A DNA stretch of 64,000 nucleotides from positions 9,340,501-9,404,500 of the forward strand of contig JAYKKI010000061.1 of assembly GCA_039881145.1 (NCBI GenBank), in the 5' to 3' direction. Numbering within the stretch: position 1 is the first letter of the stretch; every line of letters begins with the position of its first letter. The position numbers were made by a program, and so were the translations under genes. The notes under the pieces are model-generated. The model was not told the origin of the DNA and searched no databases. It saw only the letters and a list, made by a program, of their open reading frames with translations. Positions 1-13,800 of this stretch are shown one piece after another. The DNA is from Druceiella hillmani (taxonomy: Eukaryota; Arthropoda; Insecta; Lepidoptera; Hepialidae).

Positions 1-99
1 ACAGTAATTTTAAAGGACATTAGACAAAAAATATTGAAATTTCGAAATGAATCCGAATTACAAATTCGTTCACCTGTCTTCTCAATTGTATAACTACTG

Positions 100-316
100 C
101 GTGGCATGTTTCTCCAAATACTGAGTGGTAATACAAACTTTACTATTGTAAATATAGAAAAAGCGTTTGCACTCTAAACACACTGCAGTTATTATCCTAA
201 CATCTGCAAGAATAAATAAATCGAAAACGTAAAATGCTAGGAATTGTATTACTAGTAGCAACACACCGCACACAGCACATTAGTCTTGCGATCGTTAGTG
301 CTGAGTAACGCATAAA
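100..316 (+). promoter_or_regulatory. UGT-A proximal promoter and 5' UTR region
   Basis: About 215 bp before the start codon align by eye with 45810-46022 before UGT-B. Shared blocks include ggtaatacaaa, cattatccta, ataaataaatcga and a cacattag...cgcga block 30-50 bp before the ATG. Conservation between paralogues whose other non-coding DNA is largely diverged suggests shared control elements. I see no convincing TATA box at a fixed distance, and the start of transcription cannot be set from sequence. Confidence 0.5.
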
Positions 317-1165
317 ATGTGTAAAAATTATTCTTTTATTTTATGTTTGACCGTGAGTACATTAAGTGTCAGTGTCCACAGTGCAAGAATATTAGCAGTG
401 TTTCCAACACCATCTCTCAGTCACCAAGTTGTGTTCCACGCATTGATAAAAGCGTTAGCGAAAAATGGTCATCATATCACACTAGTCACGCCAGATCCTG
501 TCGAACCGAGTGTGGACTACCAAAACATGACTCAAATAAATCTCCATGATATAACGTACAAACTGTTTTTAGAAAATTTGGATGTAACTAATGTTGGATT
601 TACGTCAAATGGTGATTTCACTGCTATTCTATCTCAGTTTTACCGGACCATGGTACAAGTCGTTGATGGCCAGTTTCGATCATCCGCTGTGAGAAAATTG
701 ATAAAATACCCTGACGTACATCAGTTTGACCTTTTTATTGGTGAATATTTAACACCTGAGGTTTTTGCATTCGCCGATTTATACAAAATTCCTTCGATTG
801 GCGTAAACTCGTTTCAACAATTTGAATTTCAATTCGAAATGATGGGTAATCCAACCCATCCTTGTCTCTATTCTCATGCCTTTTCCACAGGCATAGGATT
901 CGCTATGACTTTTTTGGAGAAATTGTCTATCTTTTATTATTCATTAAAAGTAGATTTCCTGTTGCGATTTGAACATTTTATCAAAAAAGAAAACTTAGTG
1001 AAGAAACATTTTCCATTAAGACATGTAAATATGGGAAAATTAATGAAAAGTGTCGATATGGTGTTCGTTAATTCGGATTCTGTATTTAGCGGAGCGAGAC
1101 CTAATGTCCCGCAGATCGTATTTTTGGGAAATATGCATTTCAAAGATGAATTAGCGCTTCCTGAG
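317..1165 (+). CDS. UGT-A exon 1 (signal peptide and acceptor-binding half)
   Basis: It codes for residues 1-283 and ends at GAG followed by the donor gtgagt, phase 0. The ATG has A at -3 and is the start of the hydrophobic leader. The exon holds the leader, the catalytic His36, the FDLFIGEY segment that should carry the partner Asp, and the variable acceptor-binding N-terminal domain. Reading on past the donor adds only five codons before a stop, which supports the splice. Confidence 0.93.
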
Positions 1166-2064
1166 GTGAGTCACATTTTTTTATAAAATATAGTGTATAA
1201 ATGTTTATGGGTTTTTTGTAAATATTTTTCACCCATGTTTATTATAATTTTTTTGTGAAATTACATTGATAATTTAAAAATTGAATAGTTGGTATATTTC
1301 CTCACGAACTGGTTTTGTTTAATTTTTCGTCAGTTATACATTTTCAATTTTGGTTTCTATGTTATTTTTTAATTATCCAATGATGAAGAAACCTACTCAA
1401 CTAAATAAAAGTACAATTTAATGTAAGTATGTTTAATATATAGGGGGTATAATATACATATTTATTCATAAATTTATGTATTTTTAAAAAAAATTCAATG
1501 TCCCATTTTCATTAATGATAGTAAAAAACGTCTAAGAATGTTTAGTTAACCACATAAACTTTTTTCATGGTTACGTAATAGTTTGCAAAGTTAAATAATC
1601 AATTAGCTAATCATATTTTATTAAATTGTCAAAATATACTAAAATGTTGCTCAATTACGTATTCTAATGCTCTCAAGATTAATGACCTTTCAAAAAAATT
1701 ATGACATAGAGAAGAGGACGTCGTAACAGTGAATAAGTAAATTTGGGAGAAACGAGCCCAATTTCCTGATTTTCAGAATAATAATATGTCAAAATTTTCC
1801 ACGGCCAAAAATTCTCACCTGAAAGTATAAGATTATAATGAATTTTTCGAAACAATTTTAAGACTAACGTTCAATAATTTTTTCAGCAAAATAAAATAGA
1901 CCTGTAAAGTACGGGTACAATGTTCATTATAGAGAGTCTGTACATTTTGAGTATTCATAAAAAATAAACATTAATTCTTTCAACATTATAGTTTTTTAAA
2001 ACTATTTTCGAATATTGTCTTTTTCATATGTAACTATATCGATTAGTACGTCTTTTACAAGTAT

Positions 2065-2118
<54 letters not shown>

Positions 2119-2316
2119 CCTACACATATATTCATAAGGAAGAAATGGAGTAAATAAGGTATTAGTAGGCGGAAAAGCAAATATGTTTAGGTATATGTGA
2201 AGGCGTGAAGCAATTAAGGCATTTAGGTATGCAACAAAGGTGAGCGTATGCAACAAAACGTAAAAAAACGAAAAGTAAGTAGAATGTTAATAGGCAGATA
2301 GATAATATATATATAT

Positions 2317-2408
<92 letters not shown>

Positions 2409-4155
2409 ACCCAATCGGGTTCATCAAATATCTGTTTCCGTAAGTTTTTGGTTGGATTTCAATAAATCAGATATCATTGAATACTCCGTGTGTTCGTTAC
2501 ATTCTGTGTTACATAGGATATAATAACTAAAAGTGAAAAATAAAGCTATTTAATATATTTAAAATAATCATTCAAAATGTATAAAATAGTAAAATCTAAG
2601 CTCTACTTACTTGAAACTTTTGCGGTATAATGTCGTATCAGAACATAAATAAATTACGAAACTGCTGATTGAGTTCTAGAATTGTACTAGAAAATACCTT
2701 GAAAACTGATTATAGCATCCAGTTTAAAATTCAAGCTAAGATATAAGTTGATTTTATGTCGGGTGAAGTTATTTTTTAGAGAGAAGACCTTATTACTGGA
2801 GAAAAACTCTGCCTTATTAACAAAATGTCTTATCATCTGTCGTCCTGTTACTCCAAAATATACTTTTTATACTATATATCCGTTTGCCTCGTTTTACATG
2901 ACACCCCATAAATTAAAAAGACAGTAACTTGCTTTCATTTGTTTTTATTAATAATAGATAAAAATTATGAAAAAAGTGTAAAAACGTTGTATTTTTAATA
3001 TTTTAAATTTCAAAATTAAATAAAGAACTGCACTGCAGATGAAAACATTCTCTTTTTAAGATTTCATATTCGATATTTTTTATTTTCTTAGTGCTAATAT
3101 CCATTCCTAAATTATGGCTAATCCACATATTTTCACATTTCATATTTCAAATCTCGAATAATGATTTCATTAATTTGGTTTTTAAGTTTTCAAGAAATAA
3201 CATCGATTCAATAAATATAGTGGTTGAAGTAAGTTTTAAATAATATATATTCATACGAGTGCATAAACCAATTTATTATAAAAGTCTACGTATAACAAAA
3301 GTTGGAAATAATATTACATTAAGATATATTATGTTAAATTACAACAATAAGAAAGAAATCTTTTTTACCTAAATTGAAGTTGAATATTTTCAAAGTTAAA
3401 ATGTATTATTTACGATTAGTACGTTTCATATAGTACTCGCGACATTAACTAAGCACTTGCATAAATTCACCATATATTTTTTCAAAGAGCTCATTAAACA
3501 AATGAATAATTACCTGTTCGGAGACCAAGTAAAAGCCGATCTTTCTTAAGCACTACTGTATATAAATCTTCATTCCAGATGACGACAGTACAATTAACGT
3601 TATTAAGAAACGTTTAGTAATATAAATCTGTCAGAATAACAAACGTTTAAGTGAGTATGCCAACTCGTTTGTATCCAACTATTCATGAACCATGTATGGC
3701 TAAGTGTGAAGTTAATGTAAAAAGTGAAATGTAGCATTGTTCTAAAATGATAAGCGTCTGAACTTCAAACCGTGTGAAGGATATTTTAGCTACTTCGACT
3801 TAATCAATTCTAATGAAACTTTGTATATGCATTGAGTCACAATTACAATACATCATTATGATGATAACACTCCAACCTTTGATTCTCAAATATTGATTCT
3901 GCAAGGTACTGTCTGTCTAATCCGTGAGACTTAACGATTTGCTGGTTTTAAATTAGTATTTTGGGTAGCAGATACTTTGTCATTGAACTCTGGGTTTCGA
4001 CACCTCTCTAGTAATGTGATATGGCCTGGTTAAATCATAAGACGTAACCATCCACTTGCTTCAAATTTATAAAATAGGGCACCAGAAACGACTCCAATCA
4101 TTTTCAGAATAAATGTCATGAAATCAGGCTAAGCAAATAAAGAAAATTAAAAAGT

Positions 4156-4229
<74 letters not shown>

Positions 4230-7200
4230 AACATTTGAAATTAATATGTTTTATTGAATAAGCGATGACATACTAAAAGTTAGAAAATAATTGTGAATTA
4301 CTAGTCTGGAGTTTTGAACAAAGGAAATTGAAATCGTGGTGCGCATTTATTCCAATGTTAGATATATAAATATTTGTTTCTAAAGTCAGATTATAACAAA
4401 GGATTGGACTAATTATTGAGAAGTTTCAAAAAGGTATATCTAAAAGTAGATGTTACGGTTTGACGAGTAATAATTTCGAAGAAATTAGCCTGAAACCAGA
4501 TATGATTTCTGAGCTTCAACATATATAAGCTCTTTACAAAATTCGTCTTCAGAATTTTATTTTTGTCCAATCAAAATCTCAGGTTAGTAATTCATAATTA
4601 TTTTCTAGCTTTTAGTATATAATGGCTTGTGCTTTATTTTCTATGAAAGTGACATTAAATGGAGGTGCGCAAAATGAAGATAAACAGCTGGAGCTGGAAG
4701 AATGCTCAAGAAAAAGTTTTGCTTTCCTTATTAAGCTATATAGACACATTTTATGTCTCAATAATTTCAGAGGTAAGAAGTAGGTGTGTGCTTCCAAGTA
4801 GTTAATTAACTTTTCTTTCAAAATTTAAATGAAAAATACATGTTGAATCCCAGAATATCCATATCGTAATTTTATGATATGAAAATCCTCCATTATGAAT
4901 ACAATATTTTGAGTCAATATATCTTAGCTCTGTTTATATTAAGAACGATTCTACTAAATTAATTATGCATGCATTTAACCAAATTTGATGGTTTGTTTAA
5001 TTGTGTGTATAATTAATTTTCCGATCGTTATTTAATAAGAATTATAATCAAACTGAAATCAGTTTTAAAACTACTGAATAGGAATGGGAGAGTTATTCTA
5101 AGAATTAAGTAAAACAACAAATTTCGTTCATTAAATATACTGAAAATACGATTCTAAGCAATGTTGCTCAGAATCGTATTTTCAGCTTAATAAAATCACT
5201 TTACTGATTAACGTCGGGATAAATGAAAATATTTTCATAAAATACTGTATTTAATATGTTCCATTATATGAATGTATGGTGTATAGATTTGCATATTTAA
5301 GCCAGATAAATAAATTTATTTTATTGCAACTGTTGTGTTTATTTTATTGCAAATTTCGTTCATTAAATATATTGAAAATACGATTCTAAGCAATGTTGTT
5401 CAGAATCGTATTTTCAGCTTAATAAAATCGGTTCACTGATTAAGGTCGGGATAAATGAGAATATTTTCTCAAAATATTGTATTTCAAGTGTTCCATTATA
5501 TGAATCTATGGTTTGCATTTTTAAGCCAGATAAATAAATTTATTTTATTGTTAATGTTGTGTTAAATTATTGAAGTGACACTTCCTACGGGAATGAAAAA
5601 AATGCATGGAAGTAAACTAGCAAGACCGACGCAACAGATTGTCCTGACATACTGTCTGGGATGATTGTCTCCGCTCGTCTCGATTGTTTCCGCCTCTTTC
5701 TTGGTTTCATGCGTTATTAATCATTCTTGCAACAAAATAATTTACTACGCAAAATAGATTCACCACGATTTGTTCGTTTTGAGTTTTTTAAATTATTGTT
5801 TCATATTTCGTCTTCATTATTTTATTTTTCTTGATTTCGTTATTTTATTTATTTTCTTGAAATATTATATTAAAAAGTGTATTTATTTTATATGACTCAC
5901 ACAAAACATGACAAGTTTCAATCCTGTCATGCTTTCTTTGAGAATAAAATTTTTGTAACAAGTTTTTTTCCGGCGACTTGGCTCGAGTGAACTAATTGAG
6001 TTACTTAGTTAACGGAGAGATATAATCAATCAAATTGAGATCGTTAGAAGGACGACGTTTTTTATTTTATTTCTCGACTATTTAAAGTCGTAATAAATCA
6101 TCTCTTTTCGGAATCATATCCTTTAATCGTATTGCAACAAAGGTAATAATTACATACATACAGGCTGGTATTTAATTAAAAATTTACAAATTTGAATTAT
6201 TTTTCAAGTGCCAGATAATAGAGATCAATTTAATTTGATTTCGTCTGTTTTACAAGATATGCATAAAATCATATACAAAAAATGACGGAAATACAGAGAA
6301 AAGTTCTTCTTTTTATGTGTAACAATTTCACACAGTTATTCGCTAATAAAATTTCATTCAGAATATTTTTTAAATCCAAACAGCTAATTTATGTTTACTT
6401 GATTATTGTTACCTGTATAAATAAGTGTTAAACATTTAGTTAAACTTTACTGAAATACTTATTCCAATATATTACTGAAAATGTAAACAATTAAATATTT
6501 ACAGGATCTCCAGAGCTATATGGATGCGAGTAAAGATGGCGTCATATACATGAGCTTAGGTACCAACATCAAATCAAATAGGCTACCGGAAGACAGACGA
6601 CGAGTGTTCTTGGAGACTTTCCGCGATTTGCCCTATGACATCCTGTGGAAGTGGGAGGACGAGATTCTTCCCGGTAGACCGAACAATGTGCGTATCGCCA
6701 AATGGTTACCGCAGAGCGACATATTACGTAAGTACTGTGTGACCAATATTAGATATTCAATAACAGCAAAAACATTCTATGAAACGAGCAGTCTAAATAA
6801 GATTGGCTACCGATACCTAGAACAGTGACACTTCCACGAAAATTTCTTTTGGGCGTATATTTGTAATGGAATCTGTACAAAGTAGATCTGTACATATAAT
6901 AAAAAGTAAAAGTAAAAAAGACAGTAGGTCGAAAATAATTTCGAACAAATGTATATATTGCATAATCTTTTTTGAAGTTCTTTAATAAAGGACATATTTA
7001 TTTCATGTAAACAATTTTTGATAATTTTTATAGATATTTTGTGCTTTTCAAGGCAAGATCTGACTACAAACGAACATAAATTTAATATATACCCAAGGCA
7101 AAATATTAAGGATTCATAAACAATTTACAGGTTACATTTGTCTATTCTATCTGACATTTCGCTAGAATGTTCTTCATCACCTCTTATTGCAATTCGTTTT

Positions 7201-7590
7201 AACAAATTGATCACTTTAACGTATTGATTAACTTCACAGGTCATCCAAACGTGAAGTTATTCATAACGCAAAGTGGTCTTCAATCAACGGAGGAGGCCAT
7301 CAAGTACAACGTGCCAATGATTGGAATACCATTCGTCGTGGACCAGTTCTTCATCTCCAAGCAACTGGAACAGTTCGGAATTGGCGTTAAACTAAATATA
7401 ATGACGGTGACTACTGAACAATTGAAGACGGCCATCATACAAATAATGGAAAATAAAATGTAAGATAAGTTTGCATTAAATATAACATTTCAGTGACGCA
7501 ATCATGTGAATATTTTTCTATCCAAATCGAGACATTGTACAGTATGTAACTTAAAATAATATAAATGTAAAACAATGAACTATTAGATCG

Positions 7591-7668
<78 letters not shown>

Positions 7669-10600
7669 ATAAATAATAACAATAATTTTATAGAGAAGGT
7701 TTAAAAACGTTGAATTATCTATAGATACCTCAATTTAATATTCTTCTTACGCGTGTGGTATTATGCATTTTGAATCTGTTTCTAAAATGCAATTCATTTA
7801 ATTAAATGTATATTATTTATTTCCTTTAAAGCTTAACGTTCACATAATATTTAAATTTGACGGACTTAGTACCACATGAGCAATCTCTTCAAGTATATAT
7901 TGATAAAAGCGTTCTTTAATGTAGAAGACTATAAAAACATTAATAAAACATCAAAACTAATTGGGATATTAACAATAAAAAAATATCACAACAAATCTAA
8001 ATATAAAATACATAATAAAAAGAAAAAAATGAATAATTATAAATCTTGGCATTGAACAAGGAAAGGGGAACAAACTGGAATTAGGAGGGTAGGACTAAAA
8101 GATTATGAGAGGAACGACTTATTCAGATGGTCTTTGAATATATTTATAGAGGCCGAGTTCCTGGTATCAGGATCCAGTCGATTTCAAAGTTTTATAGCTT
8201 GGCGAGCGAAGGACTTTTCATGACAGGTGGTATATTTGGAAAAAAAGGAACTGTGCGGCTTCCAGAGCGTAGCCCTATACCGTGCGCACACAAGTAACTA
8301 AATCTGCTTCTAAGATAAGTTTAATAAGCAAGATTGTTCAAAATACTGTAAAGAAGTGTTAGAATGTAAATATTGCGCTAATTGTGACTTTCGTCCATTT
8401 AAATTGCGCTCTGAATTGAGAAATTTGATCATATTTCTTGCAATAAAAACATAGTAGATGATGACATTTTGGAGGCGTCCTAATTCTTAAAGCAAGGCCT
8501 AGGTAGCATACATCTCCGTAGATAAGAAGTGCCAATTAAAATGTTTGACGGTGGTGAGCTTTGGTTTAAACATCTAGAAAATTTTGAAGATACTCGAGGG
8601 AGAGCATTCTACTGAAGGTGCGACGACCAACGTAATTTACTTAAGATTGCCAGATATGATTTTGATCGATCAGCGATCACCAACCAGCGACCGAAGTCTA
8701 TAAAAGTTAGTGTAAATTGAATGGCTGTACCAATTAATGTTACACGCGCTAGAGCTGATAGCCTAATTTTAGAGAGTAGTGTTTGGCTACCAATTATGAT
8801 AGCTTGGGACTTAATTTGATTAATTAACAGACCCATTTTATAAGCCCACTTACTGGTTAAAGTTAGGTCTTTTTGCAGGTATTTAATATATTTGCTAAAG
8901 AATTTACATCAGTATGGACATATATTTGTAGGTCATTAGCGTAAAGATGATAATTACTATGCATATTACCAACAACCCCGTCAGAACCCCTCATTTTGTC
9001 ATGCCAGATGATAAGTTAGTTCATTTTGAGAATTAATCTGAAAACTTTATAGATTGTCGACGTCCGCATTGATATGAGCTAAACATTTCTATTGAGTGTT
9101 AATATATTCAAAGCAGATAAACTATTAAAACATCAAATTCAAGGTAGCTGAATACACTGCTGAAATCAAGAATATTATGAATTGAGTTATTTATGGTCAT
9201 CATCTCTGATTTTCACTAACACTGTTGATTTAGAAATTTGCAAGGAATCAGATATCGAACAAATTAGGCAGGGAATATGCGCTCAAAGACTTTCGATAGA
9301 AGTGGTAGTTTGCAAATGGGTCGTGAGTCTTTAGGAAGTACGAGTAAAAATATTTTTGGTAATGGGATTAAATACGCCTTCTTCCATTCAGAAGAGAAAG
9401 TGGCAGTTATCAGAGACGTCAGTGATAAGAAGTGTTACAATATCTAAAATAAATTTAATATCCCATAGAATTAGTTTTAATCGATGGAAAATTGATCTTA
9501 ACTTCTGAATTTTCAATGTAACAGCTTGGTCAAATAAAGAAAGAATTCAAAATATTAAAGTCAAGCTGACAATATGCATCAATATGAGAATTATCAATTC
9601 CCAGAGTACCGAGAAACTTCCAAATGTTTATAAAAAGCCATTGGCGTATAGAAGTGGTGATGTAATTTTTTTTTTGGCATTTCCACTTATTCGCGTATAT
9701 CCATTACTAAGCACTCTAAATGTTTCTCATAACTTGTTTGGTATTGTCAATAAACCATGGAGCTGCCTTTCTTTTAATTTTCACTAGCTTAAGTGGAACA
9801 TGCTTAGAATGAAAAAAAAGATTGTCGAATTCAACAACTTTCTCATCAAATGTTTTCATGGTTAAAATACCATCCCATTCACTAAGCTGGACATCTTCAA
9901 ACAAACATGGTAAGTCAATACTGGTAAAACTACGAAAATTGAAAATTTTAATGGTTGGATTAGGACTATGCAATTTATAGGATAGCTAAACTAGTTCATC
10001 GTGTGAAATCCTGGGAACATGAAGTAGACCGTAGAAACATACACTTTTAGGGGAGGATAAAATGGTAAGATTAAGAACAAAATGATGACAGAATAATGCT
10101 GTCGTTTCCGGTACTCACAATATCCCGAAGTTGTACACTTCTCATACCACGTTTATACCGAAAGGTGTTGAAATCTTCCATAACCACCATATGGGGACAT
10201 AATGATAAATTATTGTCAATATTACTCCAAAAATCACCAAAAGACGAGATACCAGGGGGTGAGCAGATATCTGCTAAGAATAATTTGATTCCAAAGAAAG
10301 TAATTTCTATAAATAAATGTTCCATCATAGACAAACGGTGGATCGATTATTTTGCGATATTTTTTAATGGATATTTTTAAATAGATCATATCGAAGATGG
10401 ATATCAACCCCATCACCGAGCCCCCAATGGCAGTCATCATGGATTAATGTGAAACCTGGAAGGGAATAAATATTAGAGGGATGTGAATATTTAAACCAGG
10501 TTTCAATAATAAGACAAGCGTGCATGTTTTAATTTTCAAAATAATTAATAAAATTTAAGTAATGGGATGGAATACTCTGAGAATTGATATGACAGAAATG

Positions 10601-10785
10601 CAACTCTGAAAGATTGGGAGAGAAAACAGACTGAAGACTATTCATAGTATTGACAAACATACAATATAACAAATCGGGAGATGTCGTGAGACATCACGAT
10701 TGCATGTTTGCTCATTAATTTTCTTTTCTGATCTTATATATTGTGTCTCAGTCGTCGATACCTTAGTTAATTCGTTACAACAATA

Positions 10786-10846
<61 letters not shown>

Positions 10847-13800
10847 TGTATATGTATATATATCTCTCCTCCGTCAAGTGTGTAACGTGCGATAAGGAAC
10901 TTCGTTCCAAAAATCGCCATTAAATAATTATAAATAAACGAGATAACAAAAATATAAAAAGAGACAATAAAGCATACGGAACTATAGATCATATTTAACA
11001 CACAGAAGAATAGTACGAATACATTACGTGCGTCAACATACAAAGTGATAGAAAGCAAATAAGATGTTATTTATATAAATGTAACCGAAGGACATTAAAA
11101 TACTAATTAAAACGAGTATTTCTGTGTTAAGTAGTTTGATATCGTTACTGAAATATAAGGTGTGGTTCGTATGATGGTTAATAAGAAAATGTAGGTTAAT
11201 AAAAAATAAAAATAGTAAAGTGGTAATTTTTGTATAAATTACTATTTTATTATGTTGGTATGCATTTAAATGTGTTAGTATAAATCCAAGAATTAAGCTT
11301 TAATGAATTTGTCTCTCTCACCAAAATGTTAATAACAAAAAGACAAATAATTCGTGTTGATAGTTTACTTCAAGGTCCAAAGAATGATGATATTATTCAC
11401 TATTGAAATCTAAATTAAAAAGAAAAGATATTTGCTAACAATTTTACAGTTTACTGTTTTTGTAAGTTTTGAAAAGTATGTCTAGAAAACTTGGATTTAT
11501 ATGTATAAAGAAAACCTAGGCGGAAAAAGAGTAATGATATTTTGTGACTTATTTGCATAAATTTTGTCAAATTTTGAAATATTATATTAATGAGAATTTT
11601 CAGTATGTTAACTATGTACGAGATGTGTTGTATATTGGATAAATATTGATTTCTGGTTTAACGTAATTGTGTTTGAATCATCGAATATTTAATTTAAGTA
11701 GTTGGTTACTGAACATGAAGAAAAAGAAATGAAAATTAAGTCCACATAAAATTAATTGTGGCAGTCAGCGGCAAAATCACCAATATTTAAATAACATCAA
11801 GTGAACGGATAAAAACATTGGGTGACGTTGGAATGTATTTAAATGTCTCATTCTTACGTTGAATTCGACATCAAAGTGCTTTCAGCGTACTTTCATATTT
11901 CCTCTGAATAAGAACAGAATTGAAAGTTTTTTGCGTTTACTTCTTAAGAATCTTCTTCGAATTTTTATATATAGCGTCCGGCATAAAGTTTTATGAGGAG
12001 TAAAATTAGAAGTTCAGAACGTTAAAAAAAGTATAAGCGTTAGGTTCTGATCGTACAAGGTTCAGAGTGTAAAAGAGTGTACCGTTAGTTGGCCTCTCTG
12101 CGCAACATTTCAGCGCATCTTTAGAGGGAGGTATCAATGTGTTTATTTAGCATTTTCTTATGGCGTAATCGCAATGACGGAGTGTGACACGCATAGTTTA
12201 CTATCGTTCGCTTATATCAAGATGTAATCAATGTCATAATGTGTGAATATTTGGTGTCTCCTATCCCACAAAATTAAAAGTGTCTTAATTTTTACTTCTT
12301 AGTCTAACGTTATTAAATGTTTTTTTTAAATTTTGTATAAATTTGATCTTGTTCATTTGTGTTTTACTTGAAAATAACTATATCGTCAGCAATTTTTTAT
12401 TAAAGGATTTTTCATTTATATTTGATATTGATATTTATACTTATATACAGTGTTACCTATTTTAATCCTCAAGAATATACTACATATAAATTTGTACCAT
12501 ACTTTATGTTTGGTTCAAATTACGTACTAGTTTTCTTTACAACCATATGATTACATTTCTCATAAAAGCGGAATAAATGGCTGAATTAAATTTTCTTTAA
12601 GTATTGTTTTTCACAGCCATTTTAAAAGCAGCAGGTAGAGTATCTTATTTATGAAAACCGACGATGTCCGTGTTCATAAATAACATACTTAAATATTTAT
12701 TTTTTGTATAACACATAATAATTGAAGAATAAAAATTCGAAGTTTTACGGCGGAAAAGACGTTGGCTCTATTTTTAAAAGTATTCAAAAATCGTTCTATG
12801 CGTGGCTATTCTACATCACAATAATTAGTTACGTTTGTTCCTTAAACCGGTTTAGTGGTACAGCATAATTTTGGCATATCAGTTTTATAAGAAATCAGAA
12901 GTTCAGAAAGTTAAAAAAATTGTGAGCGTTAGTTTATGGATTGTACAAAGTTCAGAATGTTAAAAGAGTGTACCGTTAGGTGGCCTCTTTGCGCATGTTT
13001 AGAATGAGATATCAATATGTTAATTTGGCATTTTTTATGGCGTAATCGCAGTGACGGAATTTGGCACACATAGTTTACTATCGTTTACTTATATCAAAAT
13101 GTAATCAATGCCAATAAAAGTGAATAAAGTTTCACATTTCGCACAAATGTAACCATTCTATTATTTATAATAGAATCTACCTTTATGAAAATATTTCATT
13201 TTTGATGAAGTGGTTTTTTCCTACAATTACTTTCTTTTTTCGATCAGTAACTGTTCTGTGTATTGCCTCACTATTTCAGGTTCATTACCCTTTCAATGTA
13301 AAATAAAAATGTTATGACCCGCCATTGACCCGTTCCGTAATTTGAAAAAAGAACTAAAGAGTTCTATTTTTTATTTTATGGATTATAAAATAATTTTTAA
13401 GATCTTTTGGCTAAGTGGCCAGTTTTAAATATTTTAAGTGTTATCTGGTATATGTTTATTGGTATTATCGGTACATGTATCACATGGTCAATCGGCTAAA
13501 TACTTAACGACAATTTTTTTTAATCCTTAAGAATAAATTATTTATGTTATACGCTTATTAAACTTTTTTCCAGATATGTAGAGAATATCGCCAAATTATC
13601 GAAGATAATATACGACCAACCTATGAAGCCTATAGAGCGAGCGGTCTGGTGGACCGAGTACGTTGTGCGGAATAAGAGGACTTTGCACCTGCGCAGTCCA
13701 CTGCCGGACGTTTCCTTCTACGAGTACTACATGCTTGATGTACTCTTATTTCTATTTGTGGGATTTTTGACGCCAATGATTATTATCTACTACATCGTGA

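Larger units (their letters stand above)
1166..6504 (+). other. UGT-A intron 1: repeats, no further exon
   Basis: No frame here matches the UGT family, and exons 1 and 2 join in phase without it. The intron holds two long TA tracts, a short degenerate satellite array at 2140-2310, a compound TA/TG microsatellite, a block conserved with the UGT-B intron (4648-4826), a 232-bp tandem duplication with a hairpin (5121-5576) and a second conserved block (about 5578-5920). From 2410 to 4150 I see only plain AT-rich DNA. Confidence 0.7.
7460..13573 (+). other. UGT-A intron 3: LINE insertion and internal duplication
   Basis: The 6.1-kb intron is longer than the 3.3-kb UGT-B counterpart, mainly because of a decayed LINE at about 8040-10640. 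It also has two TA tracts and a pair of direct repeats (about 12009-12240 and 12898-13118). Blocks near 12600-12760 and 13210-13330 resemble 57400-57545 and 57770-57850 in UGT-B. From 10870 to 12000 I see nothing beyond AT-rich DNA. Confidence 0.65.

Noticed and set aside
2162..2414. Tyr-Ile-rich open frames over TA runs (also at 10642, 34843, 51798, 60604-60918)
   Set aside because: They are translations of (TA)n microsatellites and occur on both strands.
6807..6995. Open frame on the - strand in UGT-A intron 2
   Set aside because: It lies in the intron just after exon 2 and resembles no protein. The + strand frame that runs past the exon 2 donor is likewise intron read-through.
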